From positions 21,069 through 85,068 of the forward strand of contig JAWKNW010000025.1 in NCBI GenBank assembly GCA_041391505.1: DNA of 64,000 bases. The letters run 5' to 3'. Both the position numbers and the translations under genes were made by a program. The notes beneath the pieces are model-generated. The model was not told the DNA's origin. It ran no database searches and saw nothing but the letters and a program-made list of their open reading frames with translations. This document shows, one piece after another, positions 44,278-53,104 of the stretch. Origin of the DNA: Rhodothermales bacterium. Its GTDB lineage: Bacteria; Bacteroidota; Rhodothermia; Rhodothermales; JAHQVL01. Position 1 is the first letter of the stretch, and every line of letters begins with the position of its first letter.

Positions 44278-44694
44278 ATGAAAGTCCACACGACCAATTA
44301 CATCGACACATTTATCGAGATCGCCGAAGACGCGGAGGCCCTGGATGGGATCGTGCCGCCGGCGAGAGGCGACGCCAGGACCGTCGCGCAACTGCAATAT
44401 GAGATGCTGGCCGATCGTCCGTACGCCTACACGTCGGACGACGTGCTCTTCACCGTGTATGCGACGCGCAAGGAGCTGTCCGACGACGAATTGGCGGAGC
44501 AGCGCGCCGCGTTTTTCTCGAAGGGTCAGCCGTCTTTCCGCGCGTCGCCGCTGACGAAGACGTACGGATGGGGCGTGCATAACGACAGCGAAGGCCGGAT
44601 CGCGATCTATCCGGTGGGTAGCGAGGCCTATAACCGGTTTCTGGCCGACCCGTCGGTCAAGAAAGTGAAGGCCATGCGGTCGAAGAAAGGCTGA
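44278..44694 (+). CDS. DUF6157 family protein
   Basis: 138 residues. VHTTNYIDTFIEIAEDAEALDGIVPP and YEMLADRPYAYTSDDVLFTVYATRKELSD, RAAFFSKGQPSFRASPLTKTYGWGVHNDSEGRIAIYPVGSEAY are the hallmarks of DUF6157 (NYxDTFI, KGQPCxRASPL.KRYGWG). Cytosolic, unknown function. Converges with the TlpA gene. Confidence 0.88.
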   Translation: MKVHTTNYIDTFIEIAEDAEALDGIVPPARGDARTVAQLQYEMLADRPYAYTSDDVLFTVYATRKELSDDELAEQRAAFFSKGQPSFRASPLTKTYGWGVHNDSEGRIAIYPVGSEAYNRFLADPSVKKVKAMRSKKG

Positions 44695-44695
44695 T

Positions 44696-45238
44696 TCAGG
44701 GCGCGCCCAGGTACTTTTCGAGCGTCAGGGCGAGGTTGCGCTGACGCAGCATGCCGCCGCGGGCGACGATGATGCCGTTGGGGTCGATCAGGAAGGTGGA
44801 CGGGTAGCTGTCGATCCGGAACGCCTCGACGACGGCGCGCCGGGCGGGGTCGTAATCGTACTGGATGATCTGCTTCCAGGCGAGGCCTTCGCGCTCGATG
44901 AAGGCGCGCAGGTCCGCCGGCGGGTCGTTGACGGAAATGGCCAGGATGTCGAACCGGTCGCGCGGATAGGCTTCGTAGGCCGCGCGCAGGAAGGGGACCT
45001 CCTTCCGGCACGGCGGGCACCACGTGCCCCAGAAATCGACGAGCACGTAGCGTCCGCGATATTCGGCGAGCCGCACCGGCCGGCCGCCCAGCGACGGCCC
45101 CTCGAAGTCGGGCGCCATGAGGCCGACCTGTACGCCGACGGCGACGGGCCCCGGCGCCGCGCCCGGATCGGGCTGGCAGGAGGACGCCAGCAGGAGCAGT
45201 GCGGCGGCCGCAAAAAAACGGGTGATTGAACGCGACAT
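44696..45238 (-). CDS. TlpA-like thiol-disulfide oxidoreductase, lipoprotein
   Basis: 180 residues from ATG 45238 (ATG 45253 and 45298 are possible). Lipobox LASSC (Cys20). Thioredoxin fold with VDFWGTWCPPCRKE, CxxC at Cys73/Cys76; DILAISVNDPPADLRAFI, FRIDSYPSTFLIDPNG holds the cis-Pro. A ResA/TlpA-type extracytoplasmic thiol reductase, perhaps for cytochrome c or envelope proteins. It is alone and faces away from the DGPF/sigma pair. Confidence 0.9.
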   Translation of the reverse strand: MSRSITRFFAAAALLLLASSCQPDPGAAPGPVAVGVQVGLMAPDFEGPSLGGRPVRLAEYRGRYVLVDFWGTWCPPCRKEVPFLRAAYEAYPRDRFDILAISVNDPPADLRAFIEREGLAWKQIIQYDYDPARRAVVEAFRIDSYPSTFLIDPNGIIVARGGMLRQRNLALTLEKYLGAP

Positions 45239-45345
45239 AGTTAAAATAAGCATGCTGCAAACACAATGCGGGACGATTGGGAGGATCCAATCCGGCACGT
45301 CATAGCCTGCATGTTCTACCCGGGATCAAAAAAAATTCCCCCCGC

Positions 45346-45372
45346 TGTCCCCGGCGGTCTTCTTCATTCGTC
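45346..45372 (+). promoter_or_regulatory. Candidate ECF42-type promoter (TGTC ... CGTC)
   Basis: TGTCCC at 45346-45351, 17 bases, then CGTC at 45369-45372, 43 bases before the DGPF gene at 45415. ECF42 sigma factors are reported to use a TGTCGA-like -35 and a CGA/TC-like -10. TAnnTTTG is not present here. Confidence 0.4.
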
Positions 45373-45414
45373 ACAGCGGTGTATCGATCACCAATAAACA
45401 AACGAGACAACGGG

Positions 45415-45759
45415 ATGAAAAACTTCATGCTGATCTTCAGGGGCCCCGACTACACCGAGGCCGCGTATACGGCCGAAGAAAGCCAGGCTGCGATGGGCAA
45501 GTGGTTTGCCTGGGTCGACGCGCTCAAGGCCCAGGACCGGTACGTGGCCGGCGAGGCGCTGATGCCGGGTGGGAAGACGGTCGGAGCCAACAACCACGTC
45601 ACCGACGGACCCTTCGCGGAGTCCAAGGAGCTGGTCGGTGGCTTTTTTGTCATCCGGGCTACCGATGTCGATGACGCTGTCGCGCAGTGCGGCGGTTTCC
45701 CCGATTACGACATCGGCGGCAGTGTCGAGGTCCGCGAAGTCGTCGTATTCGACATGTGA
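45415..45759 (+). CDS. DGPF-domain (YCII-like) protein
   Basis: 114 residues from ATG 45415. KNFMLIFRGPDYTEAAYTAEESQAAMGKW and AGEALMPGGKTVGANNHVTDGPFAESKELVGGFFVIRATDVDDAV is the YCII/DGPF family, with the diagnostic TDGPFAESKE. DGPF genes accompany ECF42-group sigma factors, and here the partner follows with overlapping codons (ATGTGATG). Probably a small ferredoxin-like-fold enzyme or binding protein of the sigma regulon. Confidence 0.93.
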   Translation: MKNFMLIFRGPDYTEAAYTAEESQAAMGKWFAWVDALKAQDRYVAGEALMPGGKTVGANNHVTDGPFAESKELVGGFFVIRATDVDDAVAQCGGFPDYDIGGSVEVREVVVFDM

Positions 45760-47009
45760 TGACGGCGGAACCGCACCGGGAGCTGGTCGACCATCTTTTC
45801 AGGCAGGAGCAGGGAAAGATGGTCGCCGTGCTCACCCGCATTTTTGGATTCGACCAGCTCGAGCTCGTCGAGGATGTCGTGCAGGATGCGTTCCTGAGCG
45901 CCTTGCGCGCGTGGCGCACCCGGCTGCCGGACAACCCCGGCGGGTGGCTGATGCAGGCCGCGAAGCACCGGGCGGTCGACCTGCTCCGGCGCGGCCAGCT
46001 CCAGATCCGGCACGCCGCCACGCAGGATCCGGCCGCGGTGGCCGTGGGCGTGAACGAGCTGTTTCACGCCAGCGAGATCTCGGACAGCCAGCTCCGGCTC
46101 ATGTTCGCCTGCTGCCATCCGGTGCTGGAGGAGCGGGACCAGCTCGCATTCACCCTCCAGCTCGCGTCCGGCTTCGGCGTCCGCGAGATCGCCGCCGCCC
46201 TGCTCACCCGGCAGGAAACCATCAAGAAGCGGCTGCAGCGGGCGCGGTCGCGGATCAAGGAGGCCGGCGTCCGCCTCGCCATCCCCGCCGGCCCGGAGCT
46301 GAAGGCCCGGCTCGACGCCGTGCTCAAGGTGCTGTATCTGACCTTCAACGAGGGCTACCAGTCGTCGACGGCCGAGGAGGTCATCCGGCGCGACCTCTGC
46401 GCCGAGGCGATGCGCCTGACCAAGCTCGTGTGCGAGCACCCGGTGACGGATACGACGGACGCCAACGCCCTGCTCGCGCTCATGTGCTACCACGCCGCCC
46501 GGTTCGACAGCCGGCTCGGACCCGACAACGAGACCGTCCTGCTCGCCGACCAGGATCGGTCGAAGTGGGATCGCGAGCTGATCGGGGTGGCGCACTTCTA
46601 CCTGTCGCGCTCCCGGCCGGACGAGGCGCCGTCGGTCTACGTGCTCGAGGCGGCCATCGCGGCGCAGCATGTCGTCGCGCCGGCGTACGCGGACACGTCA
46701 TGGGCTACCCTGCTCACGCTGTACGATCTGCTGCTGCGCATAAAGCCTACGCACACGGTGCGGATGAATCGCGCCGTCGTGCTGGGCGAGATGGGCGACG
46801 GGCCGGCGGCCCTCGTCGCATTGCGGGCCCTGGACCCGAAGGAACTGGCGGGGCACGAACATCTATATCATTGCGTGGTGGCCCGGGTCTACGAGCGCAT
46901 GGGCGACGAGCCGTCACGCCGTGAACACCTCGCCCTGGCGCTGGCCGCCGCGGTCCACGAGCGCGATCGCGCCCTCATCCGGAGCCGTCTGGCATCAAGC
47001 ATACCCTAG
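45759..47009 (+). CDS. ECF42-group RNA polymerase sigma factor with C-terminal TPR-like domain
   Basis: 416 residues. Region 2: HLFRQEQGKMVAVLTRIFGFDQLELVEDVVQDAFLSALRAW with GGWLMQAAKHRAVDLLRR; region 4: FTLQLASGFGVREIAAALLTRQETIKKRLQRARSRIKE. Residues about 190-410 are the DUF6596-type helical domain (LYLTFNEGYQSS, EAMRLTKLVCEHP) running into TPR-like helices. This architecture plus the DGPF neighbour is the ECF42 group, which lacks an anti-sigma factor. Its ATG overlaps the DGPF stop. It may drive the DGPF gene from the promoter at 45346. Confidence 0.92.
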   Translation: MTAEPHRELVDHLFRQEQGKMVAVLTRIFGFDQLELVEDVVQDAFLSALRAWRTRLPDNPGGWLMQAAKHRAVDLLRRGQLQIRHAATQDPAAVAVGVNELFHASEISDSQLRLMFACCHPVLEERDQLAFTLQLASGFGVREIAAALLTRQETIKKRLQRARSRIKEAGVRLAIPAGPELKARLDAVLKVLYLTFNEGYQSSTAEEVIRRDLCAEAMRLTKLVCEHPVTDTTDANALLALMCYHAARFDSRLGPDNETVLLADQDRSKWDRELIGVAHFYLSRSRPDEAPSVYVLEAAIAAQHVVAPAYADTSWATLLTLYDLLLRIKPTHTVRMNRAVVLGEMGDGPAALVALRALDPKELAGHEHLYHCVVARVYERMGDEPSRREHLALALAAAVHERDRALIRSRLASSIP

Positions 47010-47024
47010 TCCTATGCTGCCCCG

Positions 47025-47453
47025 ATGAACGATCCCTATGATTTGCAACGATTCGTAGACGCCCAGGCGCCGTGTTACGATGCGGCGTTGCGCGAGCTTC
47101 GGGCCGGCGAGAAGCGGACGCACTGGATGTGGTTCGTCTTTCCCCAACTGCGGGGCCTGGGCCGCAGCGCGATGGCGCAGCGGTATGCCATCGGGTCCGC
47201 CGGCGAGGCGCGGGCCTACTGGGCGCATCCGGTGCTCGGGGCGCGGTTGCGCGATTGCACCGAGGCGGTGCTGGGCGTGAAGGACCGATCGGCGCACCGG
47301 ATATTCGGGTTTCCCGACGACCTCAAGTTCCGGTCGTGCATGACCTTGTTCGACCGGGCGACGTCCGAGGCGCTTTTTACCGAGGCGCTCGTGCGTTACT
47401 TTGCCGGCGAACCCGATCCGCAAACGATAGCGGGTCTCCAGGCTGTGGAGTGA
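47025..47453 (+). CDS. DUF1810 family protein
   Basis: 142 residues. NDPYDLQRFVDAQAPCYDAALRELRAGEKRTHWMWFVFPQLRGLGRSAMAQRYAI is the DUF1810 signature (FxxAQ, KxxHWMWFxFPQ), and HRIFGFPDDLKFRSCMTLF follows. Cytosolic, unknown function. 15 bases after the sigma factor and 3 bases before the next gene, so likely co-transcribed with both. Confidence 0.92.
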   Translation: MNDPYDLQRFVDAQAPCYDAALRELRAGEKRTHWMWFVFPQLRGLGRSAMAQRYAIGSAGEARAYWAHPVLGARLRDCTEAVLGVKDRSAHRIFGFPDDLKFRSCMTLFDRATSEALFTEALVRYFAGEPDPQTIAGLQAVE

Positions 47454-47456
47454 TGC

Positions 47457-48929
47457 ATGGAACCGGTATCTGAGACCTCTCCGTCTGTCGGGCTCCTGAT
47501 CGTACACGGGATTGGTGAGCAGAAAGCCGGCGAGACGCGCGACAAGCTCGTGCACGGCCTGAGCAGGGCGTACGGCGACCGGCTGCGTGTTGCGGAGAGC
47601 GATCCGGTCGATCTCGAACTGGACGGCAAGACGGTGCGGCTCTACGAAGTCTACTGGGCCGATCTCCTGTCCGGCGACCGCGTCCGCGATTCGTTTCGAT
47701 GGGGCGTCGTCCAGGCGCTGGGCTGGTTTCCGTGGCTCAACTGGAAACACGGTCTGCTGAAGCCGCCGCTCCATTCACGCGCGCTGATCCTGGCGTGGAG
47801 CGTCGTGCTGGTACCGGCGACGCTCTCGTTGTACCTGCTGTACCTCGGCGCCCGGTTTTTCGCGCAGCTGGGCCAGGAAGCGCTGGGTTCGGGCGAGAAA
47901 CCCGTGGTGAGCGTCGAGCCCGGGGCCGGCCGGTGGGCGCGGCTCCGCGCCACGAGCAACGCCTACGCCGCCCAGGCGCGCGAGGGACGCACGCCGGTCG
48001 AGGATCTGCTCGACGGGTTCGCCGGCGACGTGACCAACTACATGGCGTCGCTCTGCGGGGCCGTCGATGCCGGGACGGATCTGGACGGCGCCGCCGGCGC
48101 CATCCTCCAGCGATTCTATCGCGCCGCCGCCGACGCCTGCGACGACGGGTGTGAAACGATCCAGATCCTCTCGCACAGCCTCGGCACCGTCGTCGCCTAC
48201 CACGGCCTGACCGGTCGGCTTCTCGAACAGGCGGAGGGGGACCCCGGCGCGCGGCGCTACGACCTCATGGGGCGGCTGACCCGGCTCTATACGATCGGGA
48301 GTCCGCTGGAAAAAATCCGCTTCTTCTGGCCGTCCACCATCGCCGAAACCCCCGTGGGCACGCTGACGGCCCGGGGCGATACGATGGTTCTGGCCGCCGG
48401 CGGCGAGCCGGTCGAGGGCCGGTTCCGGTGGGACAACTTTTATCACCGCTTCGACAGGGTGTCGGGCCGGCTGAAACGATTCGATCACTGGGGCGCCGTG
48501 GTCAATCATGCCCTGAAAGGCGGCGGTGGCCTCGTGCGGTCGCACGTGATCTACGAGCAGTCGCCCGAATTTCTGGATGCGATCTCGGAGGGTCTCTTCG
48601 GGGCGCCGGCGGGGTACCGGCCCTCCCGCGCCGCTCGTCTGCGGGATGGACTCGTGTCGTCGCTCGAAAACCTCGGGTTGCCGATCGGCATGATGGTGCC
48701 GCTGCTGTTCGGCATCGTGCTGGGGGTGGCCGTCGCGCTGGTGCCCGGGTATCTCCTGTCCCTGCCAGTGCGCTGGCTGGGGTTTGATAGCTGGGTCGGG
48801 GTCGTCCAGGGGGTGCCGGCGGTGTTGATGGGGATATCGATCCTCTATGCGGCGACGCTTGGCGGACTGCACAAGGCCGATGCCCTCCACGCGCGATGGA
48901 CGCGCCGGGATGGATCCGCGGGGGCGTGA
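47457..48929 (+). CDS. Membrane-anchored alpha/beta-hydrolase-like protein
   Basis: 490 residues. VGLLIVHGIGEQKAGETRDKLVHGLS gives the HGxG oxyanion loop and IQILSHSLGTVVAYHGL (about 238-254) the GxSxG-like nucleophile SHSLG. Membrane helices at about 100-130 (ILAWSVVLVPATLSLYLLYLGARFF), 408-430 (MMVPLLFGIVLGVAVALVP) and 445-470. LTRLYTIGSPLEKIRFF matches GPI-inositol-deacylase-like or DUF676-type hydrolases. Substrate unknown. The start is 3 bases after the DUF1810 stop. Confidence 0.65.
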   Translation: MEPVSETSPSVGLLIVHGIGEQKAGETRDKLVHGLSRAYGDRLRVAESDPVDLELDGKTVRLYEVYWADLLSGDRVRDSFRWGVVQALGWFPWLNWKHGLLKPPLHSRALILAWSVVLVPATLSLYLLYLGARFFAQLGQEALGSGEKPVVSVEPGAGRWARLRATSNAYAAQAREGRTPVEDLLDGFAGDVTNYMASLCGAVDAGTDLDGAAGAILQRFYRAAADACDDGCETIQILSHSLGTVVAYHGLTGRLLEQAEGDPGARRYDLMGRLTRLYTIGSPLEKIRFFWPSTIAETPVGTLTARGDTMVLAAGGEPVEGRFRWDNFYHRFDRVSGRLKRFDHWGAVVNHALKGGGGLVRSHVIYEQSPEFLDAISEGLFGAPAGYRPSRAARLRDGLVSSLENLGLPIGMMVPLLFGIVLGVAVALVPGYLLSLPVRWLGFDSWVGVVQGVPAVLMGISILYAATLGGLHKADALHARWTRRDGSAGA

Positions 48930-48933
48930 GCCG

Positions 48934-48940
48934 TATCTTG
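48934..48940 (+). promoter_or_regulatory. TATCTTG, candidate -7 box
   Basis: In CCGTATCTTGG, immediately after the preceding stop codon and 80 bases before ATG 49021. No clear -33. Confidence 0.35.
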
Positions 48941-49020
48941 GATCGCGAGGTCCGTCGGCGCATGGCAGGCCCCGATAGCAAGGAATCAGAACGAAAGTAG
49001 CGCATAACCGTACGGGCCGG

Positions 49021-49809
49021 ATGGACAAGGAGCGTGTATACTCGGAGCAGGAGATCGCCGCGATCTTCAAGCAGGCCGCCGAGGATTTCGAGGCGGTGCA
49101 ACAAGGACGTCCGCAGCGCGGCGGGCTCACGTTGGCCGAGCTGCAGCGCATCGGCGCCGAGGCCGGCATCCCGCCGGCGTTCATCGCCCGCGCCAGCGCC
49201 GCCCTCGACGATCCCGTGCCCGAACCGGTCCGCACGACGATCTTCGGATTGCGGGAGGGCGCATCGCGCAGCATCGACCTGCCGGCCTCGTTTTCGGATG
49301 CCGACTGGGAGCGCCTGGTGGTGGATTTGCGGCGGACGTTTCAGGAAGCCGGCGAAGTGGTGCGCGACGGTTCGCTCCGTACATGGCAGAGCCCGTCGAT
49401 GGAGGCCTACGTGGAACCGGCCGGCTCGGGGTATCGCCTGCGGATGCACACACGCAACGAAAACCTCAAATCCGGCTTCTGGGGCGGGGTGGCGCTCGTA
49501 CTCGCCGGCCTGTTTATGGCCGTGCTTATCGCCGCGAAGGGGAAGCTGGGCGTGGACATGGGGGCGACGCTGATCCCGGTGTTTTTCGCGGCGGGCGGCG
49601 TCATCTGGTCGGCGATCGTCGGCATGATGCTTCCCCGGAAAACAGCCGAGCAGGACCGGCAGCTGGCCGCTATCGCCGCCGGCGTGTACGAACGGTTCGA
49701 TACGCAGGAGCCCGTCGTTGATGCGGAGGGCGAGTCGATCCGTGTGGATCCGCTGCCGGAGCCGGAACCGCCTTCGGCCGCTCCGGAGCGCCGGCGGGCG
49801 CGCTCGTGA
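49021..49809 (+). CDS. Hypothetical membrane protein with SHOCT-like N-terminus
   Basis: 262 residues. N-terminus DKERVYSEQEIAAIFKQAAEDFEAVQ and LAELQRIGAEAGIPPAFIARASAAL is a helical module seen at the start of proteins from this lineage. LPASFSDADWERLVVDLRRTFQEAGEVVRDGSLRTWQ is central, then two membrane helices at about 160-180 and 190-212, and a charged tail rich in Glu/Pro. Function unknown. Preceded by TATCTTG at 48934. Confidence 0.6.
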   Translation: MDKERVYSEQEIAAIFKQAAEDFEAVQQGRPQRGGLTLAELQRIGAEAGIPPAFIARASAALDDPVPEPVRTTIFGLREGASRSIDLPASFSDADWERLVVDLRRTFQEAGEVVRDGSLRTWQSPSMEAYVEPAGSGYRLRMHTRNENLKSGFWGGVALVLAGLFMAVLIAAKGKLGVDMGATLIPVFFAAGGVIWSAIVGMMLPRKTAEQDRQLAAIAAGVYERFDTQEPVVDAEGESIRVDPLPEPEPPSAAPERRRARS

Positions 49810-49972
49810 ACCGCCGCGCCGCGCGCGATCGGCATCGGCGCTGCAGCCTCGATGCGACGGCACGGGTTCGGCGCGCATAAGGAACCGCGAAAAAGCCTCC
49901 TCCGTTCTCACGCGGCCCGGCCTACCCGCTTATCTCGGCCCGGGTATTCTCCCAACGTCGGAAGATCGTTTC

Positions 49973-51076
49973 ATGCGCCTGTTGCCCATCGTGCTCGTCG
50001 CGGCGTGGTTTGCGCCCGTATCAACGCCGGTCTTTGCCCAGCAAGGGGCCGTCACGGATGAATCGTTCCTGCGCGCCGCGCTCGTGGTATACGCCTACGA
50101 CCGGCTGGCGGCGGATTGCCGGGAGGCCGGCGGCTTCGAGGACGACGCGGTTGCCGCGATTGCCGGCTGGGAGGCGGCGAATGGCGTGGCTGGCGTCCGT
50201 GCGCGGCTGCCGGAATACGATGCGCACCCCGGGTATCGGGATCGGCTCGATGCGGGGGTGTCGAGCATCGTCGGGGCGATCACCGCGCAGGGGGTCGGTC
50301 CCTGCCTGGCCGTCGTGACGCTCATCAAGCTGCCCGACGCCCGGTTCGCGCCATTCGCCCCCGATGCGCCGGCTCCGGCCATGACCCCGCCGGCTCCACC
50401 CGCCCCTCCCGCCCCGGCAACCCCTCCCGCGCCGCCGGCGCCGGCCACGGCCGATCTGCTGGCGCGCATCGACCAGTTCGGGTTCGACACCCGCCCGAAA
50501 ATGGGCATAGGCGGCTTCATCACGCTCGATATTTACCCCGTGGTGCTCCTTCGCTCCGGCGAGGCGCTCACCGACGTCACCGGCCTCTCGTTCGCCGGCG
50601 GCCTCGACGCGCACCGGCGCGCGTATCCGGAAGCCTGGACCCGCTGGCGAAAGACAGGGGGCGAACTGCAGCTCGAGAAGCGCGATGGATGGCAAAAGCT
50701 GCCGTTTCAAACGACGTACGGCGCGTTGCCGGCCGATCTGAAGCTTGACGGACTGTTCCGTTACCTCGGCGGCACAGGGACCCAGGCGGTCGGCGGCACG
50801 TCGACGGTGGCGGCCTACACCGAGTACCGGTTTACGAGCGACGGGCGCGTGCAGCGCGGCGGCGGGGCCGGCTCGACCGCGTCGGCGGGCGGCACGTCGG
50901 TCGTGTCCAGCCAGACCGCGCCCGCGCGGGCTGGTCGCTACAGCATCGACGGGCTCGTGCTTCGGATCCGGTACGACGATGGGTCGAGCGAACAGCACAT
51001 CCTCATCACCGATCCCGCGGAGCCCGACGGAGCGATCTGGCTCGACGGCCTCGGGTACGTCCAGCGCGACCGGTAA
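49973..51076 (+). CDS. Secreted hypothetical protein with Pro/Ala-rich linker
   Basis: 367 residues from ATG 49973; signal peptide PIVLVAAWFAPVSTPVFAQ. A helical N-domain (about 20-120), a low-complexity PAPPAPPAPATPPAPP-type linker (about 130-160), and a C-domain with YRFTSDGRVQRGGGAGSTAS and YSIDGLVLRIRYDDGSSEQHIL, which resembles lipocalin-like DUF4488-type beta structures. Nothing identifies the function. TATCTCG at 49931-49937 may be its -7 box. Confidence 0.6.
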   Translation: MRLLPIVLVAAWFAPVSTPVFAQQGAVTDESFLRAALVVYAYDRLAADCREAGGFEDDAVAAIAGWEAANGVAGVRARLPEYDAHPGYRDRLDAGVSSIVGAITAQGVGPCLAVVTLIKLPDARFAPFAPDAPAPAMTPPAPPAPPAPATPPAPPAPATADLLARIDQFGFDTRPKMGIGGFITLDIYPVVLLRSGEALTDVTGLSFAGGLDAHRRAYPEAWTRWRKTGGELQLEKRDGWQKLPFQTTYGALPADLKLDGLFRYLGGTGTQAVGGTSTVAAYTEYRFTSDGRVQRGGGAGSTASAGGTSVVSSQTAPARAGRYSIDGLVLRIRYDDGSSEQHILITDPAEPDGAIWLDGLGYVQRDR

Positions 51077-51207
51077 CGCGTGTGAATCCTGACGGGCGTT
51101 GACCCGTTGTACAGGGCTCCCTGCGCCGTCATCCCGCATCCCTTCGTCGCCATGCCGCTGCGCGTACCCCTGGCGACCGGCTGCTCTAAGCGCCGTGCCG
51201 GTCGTCC

Positions 51208-51277
51208 GATGCCGCATGCAGGATAGGCGGTCAAAGAAACGGTTTTTGGACAACATCCTGCATCTTGCGTCCCGCAT
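51208..51277. repeat. Palindromic CATCCTG-type repeat, second copy
   Basis: Left GATGCCGCATGCAGGAT (51208-51224) and right ATCCTGCATCTTGCGTCCCG to 51277 are imperfect inverses around AAACGGTTTTTGG. Related in arms and core to 23752-23859. It lies in the 241-base gap after the secreted protein; the rest of the gap shows nothing. Confidence 0.6.
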
Positions 51278-51317
51278 CCATAGAGCGCTTCGCTGAAGTG
51301 CGCAACGCATTTACTTC

Positions 51318-51683
51318 GTGAAAGAAGCCACCCGGAAGCGCTGGATCGCGGTGTCGTCGTTCGCGGCGGTGCTCGCGATCAGTTTTGCCGCCACCGTACG
51401 ACCCCACTGGTTCGGCTGGGTCGCCCGCATCCCCCTGGGAGACAAGATCGGTCACTTTTTTGTGTACGGCCTCCTCACGCTGGCCATCCTCTACTACGCC
51501 GGCACCACGCCGAGGCGGATCGGGTACGGCGTCCTCGGGATGCTCGTGTTCGTGAGCGCCGACGAGGCGTTGCAGGCGGTGCTGCCCACGCGCTCGTTCG
51601 ACGGGTTCGACTACCTGGCCAGCGTGCTGGGCGTCGTGGCGTTTGCGTTCGGGTATATCTGGGCCATGCGACGGCGGTCGTAA
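51318..51683 (+). CDS. VanZ-like family membrane protein
   Basis: 121 residues from GTG 51318. Four hydrophobic helices; GDKIGHFFVYGLLTLAILYY and FVSADEALQAVLPTRSFDGFDYLASVLGV are the conserved VanZ-like elements (DKxxHxxxY, DExxQxxxPxRxxDxxD). Known for teicoplanin resistance in some hosts, otherwise function unclear. Monocistronic. Confidence 0.85.
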   Translation: MKEATRKRWIAVSSFAAVLAISFAATVRPHWFGWVARIPLGDKIGHFFVYGLLTLAILYYAGTTPRRIGYGVLGMLVFVSADEALQAVLPTRSFDGFDYLASVLGVVAFAFGYIWAMRRRS

Positions 51684-51719
51684 CGGGGGGACGGGTTGTG
51701 CCTTAAACCCGCGATACGT

Positions 51720-51725
51720 TACTTG
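51720..51725 (+). promoter_or_regulatory. TACTTG, candidate -7 box
   Basis: TTG at 51696-51698, 21 bases upstream; 33 bases before ATG 51759. Confidence 0.4.
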
Positions 51726-51758
51726 AGAGCGATTTCCCGCCCTCAACCCCCAACCGCC

Positions 51759-53084
51759 ATGGATCGTCGCGACGTCATCAAGGGTATCGGCCTCGGAGCC
51801 GCTGCCAGCGCCATGGGGCTGCGCCCCTCGCATGCAGAAGCCCTGGCTGCTCCCCCGCGCGGGCTACCGCCCGTACGCATCACCAACGTAAAAGCCATCG
51901 CCACGGCGCCGGACGGGATCGAGCTGGTCGTCGTGAAGGTCGAGACGGACGAGCCGGGGCTTTACGGCCTCGGCTGCGCCACCTTCCGGCAGCGGGCGCA
52001 TTCCGTGGTGACGGCGGTGGACAAGTATCTCAAGGACTTCGCCGTCGGCCGTATCGCCGACGACATCGAGGACGTCTGGCAGACCGCCTACGTCAGCTCC
52101 TACTGGCGCAACGGCCCGGTGCTGAACAACGCGCTCAGCGGGCTCGACCAGGCGTTGTGGGACATCAAGGGCAAACGCGCCGGCATGTCGGTCTACCAGC
52201 TCCTCGGCGGCCGGTGCCGCTTCGCGGTGGACACCTACGCGCACGCCGGCGGCAGCACGCCCGAGGCCGTCGCCGCGCAGGTGAAGGGGTTCATGGACCA
52301 GGGCTTTCGTCACGTCCGCATCCAGCTCGGGGCGTACGGGGCGGCCAACCTGTCGGGCGAGCCGGATTTCAAGCGGCAGGGGTACGGCATGCCGGCGGAC
52401 AGTTACATGGACCGGCACTACTACCTGAAGATGATCCCGGAGCTGTTCGCGCACGTCCGCGAGGTGTGCGGCGACCGCGTCGAACTCCTGCACGACATCC
52501 ATGAGCGGCTCCAGCCCAACGACGCCATCAACCTGATCAAGGCGCTCGAACCCTATCGGCCCTTTTTTATCGAAGACCCGTTCTCCCCGGAAAACATCGG
52601 CTTTTTCCGGTTGCTGCGGCAGCAGACGAGCGTCCCGCTGGCGATGGGCGAGCTGTACAACAACCCCCATGAGTGGATCGGGCCGATGTCTGAGCGGCTG
52701 TTCGATTTCATCCGGATCCACATCTCGCAGATCGGCGGCATCACGCCGGCGATGAAGGTAGCGCGCCTCGGCGAGGCGTTCGGGGTGCGGACGGCCTGGC
52801 ACGGGCCGGGCGACGTGTCGCCGGTCGGCCACGCCGCCAATGCCCACATCGACCTCGCCGTCTGGAATTTCGGCATCCAGGAGGCCGTGCGGTTCTCGGA
52901 TCGCCTGCGCGAGGTGTTTCCCGGATCGCCGACGATGGACAATGGCTACATGATCGTCAACGAAGCGCCCGGTCTCGGGGTAGATATCGACGAGGCGGCT
53001 GCCGCCCGCTACCCCATCCCCGAAAAAGTAAACACCGACTGGACCCAGATCCGCGCGCACGACGGGACGCCGATCCGGCCCTGA
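51759..53084 (+). CDS. Tat-exported mandelate racemase/enolase superfamily enzyme
   Basis: 441 residues; N-terminus DRRDVIKGIGLGAAASAMG has the twin-Arg pattern. The capping domain is followed by the barrel: ALWDIKGKRAGMSVYQLLGG, FRHVRIQLGAYG, VELLHDIHERLQPNDAINLIKALEPY, FFIEDPFSPENI, MGELYNNPHEWI, FIRIHISQIGGITPAMKVARLGEAFGV and TAWHGPGDVSPVGHAANAH give the Asp/Glu/Glu metal ligands and the His. Closest group by motif is mannonate/gluconate dehydratase (RspA/ManD). Acts on an acid sugar. 20 bases before the sulfatase gene, suggesting a joint sugar pathway. Confidence 0.92.
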   Translation: MDRRDVIKGIGLGAAASAMGLRPSHAEALAAPPRGLPPVRITNVKAIATAPDGIELVVVKVETDEPGLYGLGCATFRQRAHSVVTAVDKYLKDFAVGRIADDIEDVWQTAYVSSYWRNGPVLNNALSGLDQALWDIKGKRAGMSVYQLLGGRCRFAVDTYAHAGGSTPEAVAAQVKGFMDQGFRHVRIQLGAYGAANLSGEPDFKRQGYGMPADSYMDRHYYLKMIPELFAHVREVCGDRVELLHDIHERLQPNDAINLIKALEPYRPFFIEDPFSPENIGFFRLLRQQTSVPLAMGELYNNPHEWIGPMSERLFDFIRIHISQIGGITPAMKVARLGEAFGVRTAWHGPGDVSPVGHAANAHIDLAVWNFGIQEAVRFSDRLREVFPGSPTMDNGYMIVNEAPGLGVDIDEAAAARYPIPEKVNTDWTQIRAHDGTPIRP

Positions 53085-53104
53085 ACCGTTTTAAGTTGAC
53101 GACC

